A stretch of 33,199 nt of DNA from an uncultured Oscillospiraceae bacterium (GCA_949494735.1 CATABD010000024.1:1-33199), one strand, 5' to 3'; counted from the stretch's first letter, positions 22,609 to 31,175 are shown. Program-made: numbers and translations. The notes: a model not told the origin generated them from the sequence alone.

Positions 22609-23943
22609 GAAAATACAGAAGAAGAAACCTGCGCCCAAGCCTGCCGCCGTCCCGCGTCCCAAGGATTTTCTGGACATGGTGGCTCCTTCGGCGGTGAAGT
22701 TCAACACGGACTGCTCCATCATCGGCGGGGCGTACCACGCCTTCCTGTCCCTGCGGGGCTATGCCGCCTCCACCGAGGAGCTGGCTCTGCTCAGCCGCCT
22801 GGGGGCCAAGGACGGGGTGAACCTCTCCCTCTACGCCCGGCAGGTCACCGCCGCCGAGGAAAAGCAGATCATCCAGAACGCCAGCAACAAAAACCGCCTG
22901 ACCCGGTCCAACACCAACGACCTCCAGCAGTCCGTGGCGGCGGAGAGCGACCTCCAGGACGTGGCCGCCCTGGTCACCCAGATGCACCGCAGCCGGGAGC
23001 CCCTGATCCACTGCGCGGTGTTTATCGACATCAGCGCCCCGGATATGGCGAAGCTGTCCACCCTGAAGGATTTTGTCACCGCCGAGCTGGCCCGCTCCAA
23101 GATCACCCCTGATCCCCTTCTGCTGCGCCAGCGGGAGGGCTTCCAGGCCGCCAACCCCGCGGGCTTCAACGCCTTCGGCCCCCAGTTTGAACGGGTGCTG
23201 CCAGCCGGGTCGGTGGCGAACCTGTACTTCTTCAACTACTCCGGCAAGACCGACCCCCTGGGCTTCTACGTGGGCCGGGACCGCTACGGCTCCAACGTCA
23301 TCGTGGATCTGGACCGCCGCGCCGAGGACAAGACCACCGCCAGCGTCCTGATTTTGGGCAATTCCGGTCAGGGCAAGAGCTACCTGCTGAAGTTGCTGCT
23401 CTGCAACATCCTGGAGAGCGGGAAATCCGCGATTTGTTTGGATCCTGAACATGAGCTGACCGACCTGTGCGCCAACCTGGGCGGCTGCTTCGTGGACTTG
23501 ATGGACGGGCGGTACCGTATCAATCCGCTGGAGCCCAAGGCGTGGGATGTAGGGGCCCCCATCGAAGCCCAGCGAAGCGGGTTCGATGGGGAGAGGAGCC
23601 GCAGCGGAATGAGCAAGCTCCCCCGCCGTCAGGCGGGAGTGAGGGATATGAAGCTTGCGGCGACGATGAGGATGATGAAGCGCCGGAAACGTTCCGCCAG
23701 CGGACGCTATTGAGCCAGCACATCAGCTTTTTGAAGGATTTCTTCCGCGCCTACAAGAATTTCTCCGACGCCCACATCGATACCATTGAGCTGATGCTGG
23801 GGCGGCTGTACGCCAAGTGGGGCATGGACGACTCCACCGACTTCGCCGCCCTGTCCCCCGGCCAGTTCCCCATCCTCTCCGACCTCTACGACGTGATCGA
23901 GGAGGCATACGAGGGGTACGGGGACGAGGCCAGCCCCCTCTAG
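22601..23943 (+). pseudogene. VirB4/TrsE-like conjugation ATPase, broken by element copy C
   Basis: The N-terminal part (about 315 residues from ATG 22601) is a VirB4-type ATPase: Walker A in LILGNSGQGKSYLLKLLLCN, and ICLDPEHELTDLCANLGGCF then INPLEPKAWD. At 23552 the 113-base copy C of the palindromic element enters; because its length is not a multiple of three, the frame shifts and stops at 23713. The natural continuation is found in another frame from 23662 (DDEDDEAPETFRQRTLLSQH, FLKDFFRAYKNFSDAHID) up to a stop at 23943, after which the C-terminal half with Walker B is missing. VirB4 ATPases power type IV secretion, so this element can hardly transfer by itself. Its start overlaps the previous gene by eight bases. 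Confidence 0.82.
23552..23664 (+). repeat. Palindromic element, copy C (113 bases, frameshifting)
   Basis: Aligns over its whole length with copies A and B but is two bases longer. The stem sequence is different (CCCCATCGAAGCC / GGGTTCGATGGGG, 23557-23591) yet still pairs, with a single G-G mismatch, while the loop CAGCGAAGC is unchanged. The second hairpin (CCCGCC-GTCA-GGCGGG) is kept as well. Conserved pairing with changed bases points to selection on structure. Confidence 0.85.
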
Positions 23944-23947
23944 CGCA

Positions 23948-24184
23948 ATGAAGCGCCGGAACTACAAGGGCCGTGACCTGCTGCCGCTGGCGGTGAGCGA
24001 TGCGGCCCAGGCTGGGGACGCTGACGCTGTGGAACAGGTCTTACGCTACTATGAGGGCTACATAAACAAGCTCTGTACCCGGACGGTCTACGACGAAAGC
24101 GGTTGTCCCCATGTCTGCCTGGATGAGTACATGAAAAGCCGTCTGGAAAACAAACTGATCCGCGCCATTTTCGGCGTGAACTGA
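23948..24184 (+). CDS. Helix-turn-helix regulator of Tn916/Tn1549-type elements
   Basis: 78 residues. YKGRDLLPLAVSDAAQAGDA and VEQVLRYYEGYINKLCTRTV with CLDEYMKSRLENKLIRAIF match the short sigma-like helix-turn-helix proteins found directly before xis and int in these elements. They are thought to regulate excision or transfer genes. The gene begins four bases after the stop of the broken VirB4 frame. It appears intact. Confidence 0.85.
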   Translation: MKRRNYKGRDLLPLAVSDAAQAGDADAVEQVLRYYEGYINKLCTRTVYDESGCPHVCLDEYMKSRLENKLIRAIFGVN

Positions 24185-24273
24185 TAACCGACCCCGGCTG
24201 GGGGGAGCAGCTTACCCTTTCCCTGTTCCTCCCGCCTGTGGGCCTGGGCATTTCAAAGAAAGGCTGGTGAACT

Positions 24274-24480
24274 ATGGTCGAGGAAATCGGCATTTCGGTA
24301 AAGGACAAATTTTGCCTCACCATTGAAGAAGCCTCCCGCTATTTCGGGATCGGCGAAAAGAAGCTGCGCAGGCTGGTAAACAGCAACCTGGACGCTGGCT
24401 TTGTCATTCAGAACGGCGTAAAAATCCTAATCAAACGTCAGCGGTTTGAGCAGTTTTTGGATAAGCTGTCGTCGATTTAA
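24274..24480 (+). CDS. xis: Excisionase (Tn916 Xis-like)
   Basis: 68 residues. FCLTIEEASRYFGIGEKKLR and FVIQNGVKILIKRQRFEQFL show the winged helix-turn-helix of Tn916-type excisionases, at the normal length. Xis bends DNA at the element ends and directs the integrase to excise. GAAAGGCTGG lies upstream of ATG 24274. It precedes int by 120 bases, the standard order of the family. Basic residues (KKLRR, KRQR) fit DNA binding. Confidence 0.9.
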   Translation: MVEEIGISVKDKFCLTIEEASRYFGIGEKKLRRLVNSNLDAGFVIQNGVKILIKRQRFEQFLDKLSSI

Positions 24481-24533
24481 GCGCCGCACTTTGCGAAAAG
24501 TTTCAAGAAAGCGGTCAGATTGATATGGAAAAT

Positions 24534-24581
24534 GAGCCTCGGCTATGGTATAATATGATTATATCGTGCCGAGGCTCTTTT
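24534..24581 (+). terminator. Hairpin between xis and int
   Basis: GAGCCTCGGC and GCCGAGGCTC form a 10-base stem followed by TTTT. The 24-base loop is AT-rich and contains TATAAT (24549-24554). It probably limits transcription from xis into int. Confidence 0.75.
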
Positions 24582-24600
24582 CACAGAAAGGAGCATAGAC

Positions 24601-25800
24601 GTGAGCGAAAAGCGACGTGACAGCAAGAACCGCATTCTTCGCAGCGGAGAGAGCCAACGCAAAGGCGGACGATATGCGTACAAATACATCGACGCCACAG
24701 GCAAGCCCCAGTTTGTTTACAGTTGGAAGCTGGAAGCCACAGACAGCACGCCCCAGGGCAAACGGGACGGGCTTTCCCTGCGGGAAAAGGAGAAGCAAAT
24801 CCGGCGGGACATTGAGGATGCCATTATTCCCCGCGGCGGAGAGATGACCGTTCTGGATTTGGTGAAAAAGTACCTCTCCCAGAAAACCGGCGTCCGGCAC
24901 AACACAGAAGCCAACTATAACTTTGTCCTCAATATCATCAAGAAAGAGGACTTCGGGAGACAGCGCATTGACCGGGTGAAGCTGTCCGACGCCAAACGCT
25001 GGCTGATTAAGTTGCAGCAGGACGGCAGGGGGTACAGCTCCATCCACTCCATTCGGGGCGTTGTCCGGCCTGCGTTTCAGATGGCTGTGGACGATGATTT
25101 GATACGCAAAAATCCGTTTGAGTTTCAGCTTGCCACCGTTGTTGTCAACGACAGCGTGACAAGGGAAGCGATCACAAGGAAACAGGAACGGGCATTTCTG
25201 GAATTTGTAAAGGGTGACAAGCACTTTTCCCGGTACTATGACGGCATCTATATCCTGTTCAAGACGGGGCTTCGTATCTCGGAGTTTGTAGGGCTGACCC
25301 TGGCTGACCTGGACATGAAGAACCGCAAAATCAGCGTCAACCACCAACTTCAGCGGAAGCGGAACATGGAGTACATCATTGAAGACACAAAAACCGCCAG
25401 CGGGTCACGGGAAATCCCTATGACGGACGATGTGTACCAGTGTTTCCAGCGCATTATCGCCAGCAGGCCGAAGCCCAAAACCGAGCCGATGATCGGCGGA
25501 AGGTGCGGCTTTCTGTATTTGGATAAAGGCGGCAAGCCGATGGTAGCGCTTCACTGGGAGCATTACTTCAAGCACATCTGCCAGAAGTATAACAGCATCT
25601 ACAAGGTGCAGATGCCCAAAGTCACCCCGCACGTTTGCAGGCACACATTCTGTTCCAACATGGCAAAGAGCGGTATGAACCCCAAGACGCTGCAATACCT
25701 CATGGGCCACTCGGATATTGGCGTCACGCTGAACACCTACACCCATCTGGGCTTCGAGGACGCGCAGGCGGAGCTGAAACGGGTCGCCAGCGGCGGGTAG
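24601..25800 (+). CDS. int: Tn916/Tn1549-family integrase (tyrosine recombinase)
   Basis: 399 residues, the family's usual length. An N-terminal AT-rich-DNA-binding domain (about 1-75; KNRILRSGESQRKGGRYAYK) is followed by the core-binding domain and the catalytic domain. Catalytic residues: Arg in FKTGLRISEFVGL, Lys in EDTKTASGSREIP, His/Arg in TPHVCRHTFCSNM, His in LMGHSDIGVTL, Tyr in NTYTHLG. The start is GTG 24601 with AAAGGAG seven bases upstream. With xis it forms the recombination module at one end of the integrative element; the element boundary should lie shortly after the stop. Confidence 0.95.
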   Translation: MSEKRRDSKNRILRSGESQRKGGRYAYKYIDATGKPQFVYSWKLEATDSTPQGKRDGLSLREKEKQIRRDIEDAIIPRGGEMTVLDLVKKYLSQKTGVRHNTEANYNFVLNIIKKEDFGRQRIDRVKLSDAKRWLIKLQQDGRGYSSIHSIRGVVRPAFQMAVDDDLIRKNPFEFQLATVVVNDSVTREAITRKQERAFLEFVKGDKHFSRYYDGIYILFKTGLRISEFVGLTLADLDMKNRKISVNHQLQRKRNMEYIIEDTKTASGSREIPMTDDVYQCFQRIIASRPKPKTEPMIGGRCGFLYLDKGGKPMVALHWEHYFKHICQKYNSIYKVQMPKVTPHVCRHTFCSNMAKSGMNPKTLQYLMGHSDIGVTLNTYTHLGFEDAQAELKRVASGG

Positions 25801-25832
25801 TAAAACGGGATAAGCCCCCTTAATTTACTACC
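25796..25832. repeat. Inverted repeat at the end of int, possible element end
   Basis: GGTAGTAAA (25796-25804) and TTTACTACC (25824-25832) are perfect complements and overlap the int stop codon. CCTACTACTTT follows. Tn916-like elements have their attachment end just behind int, so the right junction is expected around 25830-25860. The matching left end was not found in this window. Confidence 0.5.
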
Positions 25833-25961
25833 GTTCCTACTACTTTCAGGGTCAAAAATGTGCTATTTTATGCCGGGATATGCCAGGAGAATGAACGGAA
25901 GAAAATGCCGCAAAACACCTGCAAAGCCCGAAATATCAATACATTCAAGAGGTTTCAGGAT

Positions 25962-26411
25962 ATGACAAGAATTTTATTCGTCTGCCACGGCAATATCTGC
26001 CGCAGCCCGATGGCCGAATTTGTGATGAAAGACTTGGTGAAAAAAGCCGGACTGGAAGCCCAGTTCCACATCGAGTCCGCCGCCACCAGCACCGAGGAGC
26101 TCGGCAACCCGGTCTATCCCCCGGCTCGGCGCAAGCTGGCCGAGCACGGCATCGACTGTGCGGGCAAAACCGCGCGGCAGCTTAAGAACAGCGACTATGA
26201 CGCCTTTGACCTGCTGATCGGGATGGATCGGGCCAACCTGCGCAATATGCACCGCATCTGCGGCGGCGACTTCGCCGGAAAGCTGCACCTGCTGATGGAC
26301 TACACGGATCACCTCGGCGATGTGGCAGACCCGTGGTACACGGACGACTTCGAGGTGACCTGGCGGGATGTGCTGGCTGGGTGTCAGGGACTGCTGAAAC
26401 ATCTGCAATGA
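25962..26411 (+). CDS. Low-molecular-weight protein-tyrosine phosphatase
   Basis: 149 residues, full length. RILFVCHGNICRSPMAEFVM contains the signature loop C-x5-R-S with the nucleophilic Cys near residue 8; ADPWYTDDFEVTW holds the catalytic Asp of the DPW motif. It removes phosphate from phosphotyrosine, often in regulation of capsule or kinase activity. ATG 25962 was chosen because the motif starts right after it; an in-frame ATG at 25860 adds a non-conserved stretch. This is chromosome-like sequence behind the element end. Confidence 0.93.
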   Translation: MTRILFVCHGNICRSPMAEFVMKDLVKKAGLEAQFHIESAATSTEELGNPVYPPARRKLAEHGIDCAGKTARQLKNSDYDAFDLLIGMDRANLRNMHRICGGDFAGKLHLLMDYTDHLGDVADPWYTDDFEVTWRDVLAGCQGLLKHLQ

Positions 26412-26421
26412 TGCACGTAAT

Positions 26422-27147
26422 ATGGGGCGCCTCATGTTGAATTGCTGCGACTATGACGCGATAACACTTTACCATTCGGGCGAATTAAATTCCCGATATA
26501 AAACCGATCTGTCCGGCAAGCTGGAATGCATGGAGCGTATTCCATACGGAGCTCAGATAACGGACAGTTTCCAAGACGGCGCATATCAAACATTCCGCAC
26601 CATGGAGCCAATCGTACTCTACCGTGTGTTTGGACAGTACCGGGGCAGCGAGCCCGCCCCGAAGGGCGCAAGGCTGAACGGCGGTTTTGCGTCAACGGAG
26701 TTCGCAGAGTCCATCATCGACGCCAAGCTGCGGCTGGCCCTGAACCCCGCCTGGGCCAACACGAAAATGTATGAGGCAAGGCTCACTGTTCCCGCGGGCG
26801 TCACGATCAGCATCGGCACCGTGGCAAGCGTAGTTTTGAAAACGGGGACAGTTCTTCCCGGCGGCGCGGATCAAGTCCTTCTGCCGCAGGGATGGCCGGA
26901 AAGCTGGATCACAGGCTACCGCCGTTTGACTGCCAGACAGCTGCAATCGCCACCCTATTTCTCTCCCCAAAAGCCTCCCGAATACGACAGCAAAGAAAAC
27001 CTGTACCGCATGATATGTCCGGCCTGTGGGTGCGGGGAGTGCCGGAAGCTGCCGGAGGGGGAACAGTTCACCATCACAGGCAGCAAAGGGAATCCGTATG
27101 TGATGCAATATGCCTGTCTGAATCCAGACTGCCAATATTATTGGTGA
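26422..27147 (+). CDS. Unrecognised protein, faintly ADP-ribosyltransferase-like, with cysteine tail
   Basis: 241 residues. The middle part is weakly like the R-S-E fold of ADP-ribosyltransferases: VLYRVFGQYRG, then GGFASTEFAES, then LPGGADQVLLP. Where active enzymes have a catalytic Glu this protein has Asp-Gln, so activity is doubtful. The C-terminal 50 residues contain two cysteine pairs (MICPACGCGECRK and ACLNPDCQYYW) that could bind zinc. No signal peptide. It lies ten bases after the phosphatase gene and before a flavin reductase. No clear ribosome site; ATG 26434 is an alternative start. Function unknown. Confidence 0.5.
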   Translation: MGRLMLNCCDYDAITLYHSGELNSRYKTDLSGKLECMERIPYGAQITDSFQDGAYQTFRTMEPIVLYRVFGQYRGSEPAPKGARLNGGFASTEFAESIIDAKLRLALNPAWANTKMYEARLTVPAGVTISIGTVASVVLKTGTVLPGGADQVLLPQGWPESWITGYRRLTARQLQSPPYFSPQKPPEYDSKENLYRMICPACGCGECRKLPEGEQFTITGSKGNPYVMQYACLNPDCQYYW

Positions 27148-27184
27148 GTATAGTATTTACAATGAAGATCAGGAGGGAAACTTG

Positions 27185-27745
27185 ATGCGGAAAAATTTTG
27201 GGGCCAAGCCCTACACCTACCCCCAGCCGGTATTCATCGTGGCCGCCTACGGCCCGGACGGAACTCCCAACGCCATGAACGCCGCCTGGGGCGGCATCAG
27301 CGACACCACCGAGCTGTCCCTGTGCCTGAGCGCGGGGCACAAGACCACCAAGAACATCCTGGAGTGCAAGGCGTTCACCGTCAGCATGGCGGACGCCGCC
27401 CACGTGACGGAATGCGACTATCTGGGCGTGGTGTCGGCCAACGATGTGCCCGACAAGCTGGCGCGGGCCGGGTTCCACACCACGAAAAGCGGGTTTGTGG
27501 ACGCGCCGCTGATCGACGAGCTGGCCATGGCGGTGGAGTGCAGGCTGGTGAGCTACGATCCGGATACCGGGCATTTGGTGGGCGAGATCGTGAACGTCAG
27601 CGTGGACGAGTCCGTCCTCACTTCGGACGGGAAGGTAGATGTGTCCAAGCTGGATCCCATCACCTTTGACCCCGTCAACAATGCCTACCACCGATTGGGC
27701 GAAAAAGTCGGGAACGCCTTCGCGGACGGGCTGAAGCTGAAATGA
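27185..27745 (+). CDS. Flavin reductase family protein
   Basis: 186 residues, full length for the split-barrel flavoprotein family. KNFGAKPYTYPQPVFIVAAY and NAMNAAWGGISDTTELSLCL with GHKTTKNILECKAFTVSMAD are the FMN-binding core. It binds FMN and probably reduces a small molecule or another flavin with a nicotinamide cofactor. GGAGGG lies seven bases before ATG 27185; a TTG directly before it is not needed. The last codon overlaps the start of the MsrC-type gene (ATGA), so the two are made together. Confidence 0.9.
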   Translation: MRKNFGAKPYTYPQPVFIVAAYGPDGTPNAMNAAWGGISDTTELSLCLSAGHKTTKNILECKAFTVSMADAAHVTECDYLGVVSANDVPDKLARAGFHTTKSGFVDAPLIDELAMAVECRLVSYDPDTGHLVGEIVNVSVDESVLTSDGKVDVSKLDPITFDPVNNAYHRLGEKVGNAFADGLKLK

Positions 27746-28206
27746 CGGACTATCCGACGCTGAACGCCCAGCTTTCGGCGCTGATCCGCGGGATGCCCCA
27801 CCGCGTCGCCAACCTGGCCAACGCCGCGGCGCTGCTCTACCACACGCTGGACGGCCTCAACTGGGCAGGGTTCTATCTTTTAGAGGGCGATACCCTGGTG
27901 CTGGGCCCCTTCCAGGGCAGGCCCGCCTGCATCGAGATCCCGGTGGGAAGGGGCGTGTGCGGAACCGCCGTGGCGGAGGGCAAAACTCAATTGGTTCCGG
28001 ACGTCCACCAGTTCCCCGGACACATCGCCTGCGACAGCGCGTCCAACTCCGAGATCGTGGTGCCCATTCGGGCAGATGGGAAAATCGTGGGGGTGTTGGA
28101 TCTGGACAGCTCCTACGTTGGGCGCTTCACTGAGGCGGATCAGGCGGGGCTGGAGACGTTCGTGAGGGTGCTGGAGACAGAGCTATGGGCCGAAAACAAA
28201 AGCTGA
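27742..28206 (+). CDS. msrC: Free methionine-R-sulfoxide reductase (GAF domain)
   Basis: 154 residues, a single GAF domain as in fRMsr enzymes. The three active-site cysteines are present: GRPACIEIPVGRGVCGTAVA (about Cys 76 and 86) and HIACDSASNSEIVVPI (about Cys 110). NWAGFYLLEGDTLVLGPFQG is the usual front. It reduces free methionine-R-sulfoxide back to methionine, a repair step under oxidative stress. It is translationally coupled to the flavin reductase upstream and overlaps the chitinase gene by about 20 bases. Confidence 0.93.
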   Translation: MTDYPTLNAQLSALIRGMPHRVANLANAAALLYHTLDGLNWAGFYLLEGDTLVLGPFQGRPACIEIPVGRGVCGTAVAEGKTQLVPDVHQFPGHIACDSASNSEIVVPIRADGKIVGVLDLDSSYVGRFTEADQAGLETFVRVLETELWAENKS

Positions 28207-28940
28207 CCTATGCCTTGGGCGGCTTTGCCTTGGGGGTACTGCTGACCTGTGTGATATGGCTGCTGGCGGGCAGAGCCGGTTCCGGCACCGCTTTGGAGAG
28301 CGCCCCGCCGGAAGCCGCGTCCACTCTCCCCAGCGCGGAACCGGGCGAAGCCACCCCGCCCGGGACGGGCACGGCAGCCCCGGAAAGCACCGCCACCGCC
28401 CCATCGGAGAACCTGGCTAACACCTGGGACAGCGCCGCCGTCTACACCGGGGGCGACACCGTCAGCTACGGGGGCCGCCGCTACCGGGCCAAGTGGTGGA
28501 CCCAGGGGGAGACCCCCGGCAGCGCCTATGTGTGGGAGGACTTGGGCATCGTGGACGGTGAGCCAGCCCAGCCCCAGGGGGTGGGAAACGTCCCCATTGA
28601 CGCCTCCACGCCCCAGAACACGGAGCTCACGGACTTCAAGGTGGTGGGCTACTACCCCAGCTGGAAGCCGGACAAGCTTCAACGTGTGGATTTCGGGGTG
28701 GTGACCCATGTGTGCTACGCTTTCGCCATCCCCACGGCGGAGGGCGGGCTGCGGCCGCTGGAAAACCCGGACACCGCCCGGACGCTGATCCGCGCCGCCC
28801 ATCAGAACGGGGCCAAGGCGCTGCTGTCCGTGGGCGGCTGGAGCTACAACGATACGCCACTGGAGGGCGTTTTTATGGAAGCCGCCGCCACCGGTGCGGG
28901 GGTGGAACGGCTGGTTCAAAGCATCCTGTCCATGTGTGAT
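28185..28940 (+). pseudogene. GH18 chitinase-like exported protein, truncated before the active site
   Basis: About 252 residues of a family 18 glycoside hydrolase. A membrane anchor (LGGFALGVLLTCVIWLLAG) is followed by a Pro/Thr/Ala linker, a carbohydrate-binding module type 5/12 (TWDSAAVYTGGDTVSYGG, AKWWTQGETPG) and the first strands of the GH18 barrel (DFKVVGYYPSWKPD, VTHVCYAFAI, AKALLSVGGWS). At SILSMCDE the match ends, right before the expected DGxDIDWE catalytic motif. The frame stops at 28967 after a few foreign residues. The remaining sequence belongs to a serine recombinase. No hydrolytic activity is expected. Confidence 0.8.
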
Positions 28941-29391
28941 GAAAGGTTTCCAGGATGGCACTTCTAAAATGGCCCTCCGCAAATGTTATGGCTATGATGT
29001 TGGAGCCGATGGTGAGTTAGTGGTCGATCCCGATGAATCTACTATCGTCCGCTGGATTTTTGAATCCTATCTCAACGGTGACAGCTTGGGCAAAATTGCT
29101 GCCGGACTGGAGGAGCGAGGTATTCCATCCCCCACAGGCAAGCCCAAGTGGAGCAGAGAAGCCCTAAACAAGCTATTGTCCAACGAAAAATATACGGGCC
29201 GAGTGCTGCTCCAGAAAACCGTCAGCGCGGGTGGTTCCCAATTCAAAAACAATGGCTTTATGGCCCGGTATCTGATTTCAGATGCCCATGACTCGATTAT
29301 TTCTGATGAGATGTTCAAATCAGTTCAGCAAGAAAAAATGAAACGAACAAATTCTCCTGGATCCAAACTTTCCATGCAGATACTTTTTTAA
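28940..29391 (+). pseudogene. Large serine recombinase, internal fragment
   Basis: About 150 residues of the 'Recombinase' domain of large serine recombinases (TndX/TnpX type): GFQDGTSKMALRKCYGYDVG, WIFESYLNGDSLGKIAAGLE, GIPSPTGKPKWSREALNKLL, SNEKYTGRVLLQKT. The N-terminal resolvase domain with the catalytic Ser is missing: the chitinase sequence precedes it directly. The C-terminus is also short, ending SPGSKLSMQILF where relatives continue with a zinc ribbon and coiled coil. It cannot recombine DNA alone. Confidence 0.85.
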
Positions 29392-29476
29392 AAGAGTGCA
29401 CCATTTCATACAACTGCTTAGGTGTTTCTTGTCAGGGCTAAGAGCAAATTCAGTTTTGATGAGGGGTGCATGGCCT

Positions 29477-30871
29477 ATGACGGAAGAAAACTACCTGTAT
29501 CGAACAAGTCCGCTAACACTTAGGAACCAGTTCCTCGGCACAGGGTATTGGAGAATTCCAGTGATTCCCAAAGCTCGCTTTACCGATGATGAATTCCAAG
29601 ACTTACGTCTGATTGGCTATGACCGGACAAAACCCGACGATGAGCGGCATCTGGAGAGAATGGTGCATTTCTTCCTCTATGATTACAAGTTTGAACGTGT
29701 GTGGAAGCGTCCAGATCAAGATGTGGAGAAACTGAAGCGATATCGGGCCATTTTATCTCCCGATTTCAGTATGTATCTTGAAATGGCTCCTGTCATGCAG
29801 CTATACAATGTGTTCCGCAACCGATGGTGCGGGGCGTACTTTGCCAGCAAGGGTATCCGTGTTGTGCCGACTGTTAGCTGGGGCAGTGAGGCTACCTTTA
29901 ATTTTTGCTTTGACGGGATACCAAAAGGAAGCACTGTGGCAGTGTCCACCTACATGGTAAGCGCCCATGGAAATCACGCTGATCAAAAAGAGTTTTTTAT
30001 GAAAGGATACTGGGAAATGCTCCGGCGTATTGAACCGGAACGCATCATATGCTATAATGAACCATTCCCTGAGATGGAGGGAAATATCGTATTCGTTGAT
30101 TACGAGCTGTCTTCTTGGAAATATCAGAACGAGAGCTATACTCCATCTAAATATTTGGCCTATATCCTTGGAGAGCAGCCTTTACCCATAGGCAGCAAGA
30201 TCCATATCAAGTCCGGCTGTGTGCTGCGGGAAAACCAAATTGAGAAAGGTATGGGAAGTGCTCAAGGCGGGCCATGGAAACCAGCCAAACCGGCAGATGA
30301 ACGATTCATGGGTGAACCCGGAACAACAAAGGAAACTTGGGTGCCTACATCAAAGGGCGGATATCGAGCTATTACCAAAATTGGTTCAGATGGACGGGCA
30401 ACCGAGGAGTGGCACTTTACCGATCATGGAAGTCCTGGGTCGCATTCAGTTCCACATAGCCATAGCATCGGCTGGCCTAATGGTTTTCCCATTCCAGGTT
30501 CACCTAATAACAATCCAGGTGCAGCGCCTGAAATGAAGCAATATGGAGGAACATATAAAATGAATTACTATCCGACGCCGGAAAGTATTGAGTTGAACCG
30601 ATTTAAAACGATCAGCGATTTCAAATGGTGTGTGAATTGCGGCGGAGAGGTTGAATTCGAGTGGAATGGAAAACTATTCGGGATCTGCCCCAAGCTCCGA
30701 AAAACACCTGATGCCCCGCTCCAGATGATGATTTCTCAAATATATGTGGATGATGCAGACCGGGCCGAAAAGTGGTGCGATAATGCGGATGAGGTGCTGG
30801 AGTATGTCATTGACGGAGACCGGCTGCGGGATATCATCACTAAGGTAGATGTGACCAGCCGCACCATTTGA
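29477..30871 (+). CDS. DUF4417 protein of mobile elements with C-terminal extension
   Basis: 464 residues. The N-terminal part (about 1-235) is DUF4417: VFRNRWCGAYFASKGIRVVP, TVSWGSEATFNFCFDGIPKG, STVAVSTYMVS, ICYNEPFPEMEGNIVFVDYE. The middle has a His/Gly-rich stretch (EEWHFTDHGSPGSHSVPHSH) that could hold metal, and a tail starting FKWCVNCGGEVEFEWNGKLF, ending DADEVLEYVIDGDRLRDIIT, seen as a small separate domain in mobile-element proteins. The function of none of these parts is known. ATG 29477 follows GAGGGG; ATG 29459 is possible. It lies 85 bases after a recombinase fragment. Likely element cargo. Confidence 0.75.
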   Translation: MTEENYLYRTSPLTLRNQFLGTGYWRIPVIPKARFTDDEFQDLRLIGYDRTKPDDERHLERMVHFFLYDYKFERVWKRPDQDVEKLKRYRAILSPDFSMYLEMAPVMQLYNVFRNRWCGAYFASKGIRVVPTVSWGSEATFNFCFDGIPKGSTVAVSTYMVSAHGNHADQKEFFMKGYWEMLRRIEPERIICYNEPFPEMEGNIVFVDYELSSWKYQNESYTPSKYLAYILGEQPLPIGSKIHIKSGCVLRENQIEKGMGSAQGGPWKPAKPADERFMGEPGTTKETWVPTSKGGYRAITKIGSDGRATEEWHFTDHGSPGSHSVPHSHSIGWPNGFPIPGSPNNNPGAAPEMKQYGGTYKMNYYPTPESIELNRFKTISDFKWCVNCGGEVEFEWNGKLFGICPKLRKTPDAPLQMMISQIYVDDADRAEKWCDNADEVLEYVIDGDRLRDIITKVDVTSRTI

Positions 30872-30984
30872 TTTGGTTTTTTCCGTTGGGGCTGAGATTG
30901 AAACAGAGAAACTGTTTTGCTGCAACCTGTTGCACCGCAACGAGTTTCGGAAATAGTAGTTTTGCCACATGGAGCCAAACCCAT

Positions 30985-31026
30985 ATAATCCGAACCTGTT
31001 TCCGATAGGGGATGGGTTCGGATTAT
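30985..31026 (+). terminator. Terminator-like inverted repeat
   Basis: ATAATCCGAACC and GGTTCGGATTAT form a 12-base stem with an 18-base loop, followed by TTTTCTTT. It probably ends the DUF4417 transcript. The 110 bases between the gene and the hairpin hold nothing I recognise. Confidence 0.65.
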
Positions 31027-31137
31027 TGGTTTTCTTTGACCGATATGAAAGCACCCACTTCCGAAACGGGGTGGAACGGAAGCCCACCTCAAAGCCGAGA
31101 GGCCCACGGAAGAAGAAGCAAACCCCATAAACGCAAA

Positions 31138-31175
31138 CAGGGCGGGCGCAGCCGTTTCACGGTGCGCCCGCCCTG
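31138..31175. terminator. GC-rich hairpin, probable bidirectional terminator
   Basis: CAGGGCGGGCGCA and TGCGCCCGCCCTG pair perfectly (13 bases) around a 12-base loop, with TTTG on both sides. It lies where the minus-strand lipoprotein region ends. Confidence 0.65.

Noticed and set aside
21781-22722. Long minus-strand open frame across the PrgI-like gene and the following genes
   Set aside because: The plus strand has overlapping conjugation genes with ribosome sites; the minus frame has no motif and low-complexity content.
19710-23664. The three palindromic copies as a CRISPR-like array
   Set aside because: Only three copies, hundreds to thousands of bases apart, no regular spacers and no cas gene.
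24520-24554. Promoter for int inside the xis-int hairpin
   Set aside because: TATAAT is present in the loop, but the only -35-like TTGATA is 23 bases away, too far for a normal promoter.
25801-25961. tRNA gene as integration target of the Tn916-like element
   Set aside because: No cloverleaf or tRNA-like ends could be found, and this integrase family does not usually use tRNA genes.
28140-28982. 280-codon minus-strand frame opposite the chitinase-like gene
   Set aside because: Gly/Pro/Arg-rich shadow of a GC-rich gene with clear plus-strand domains.
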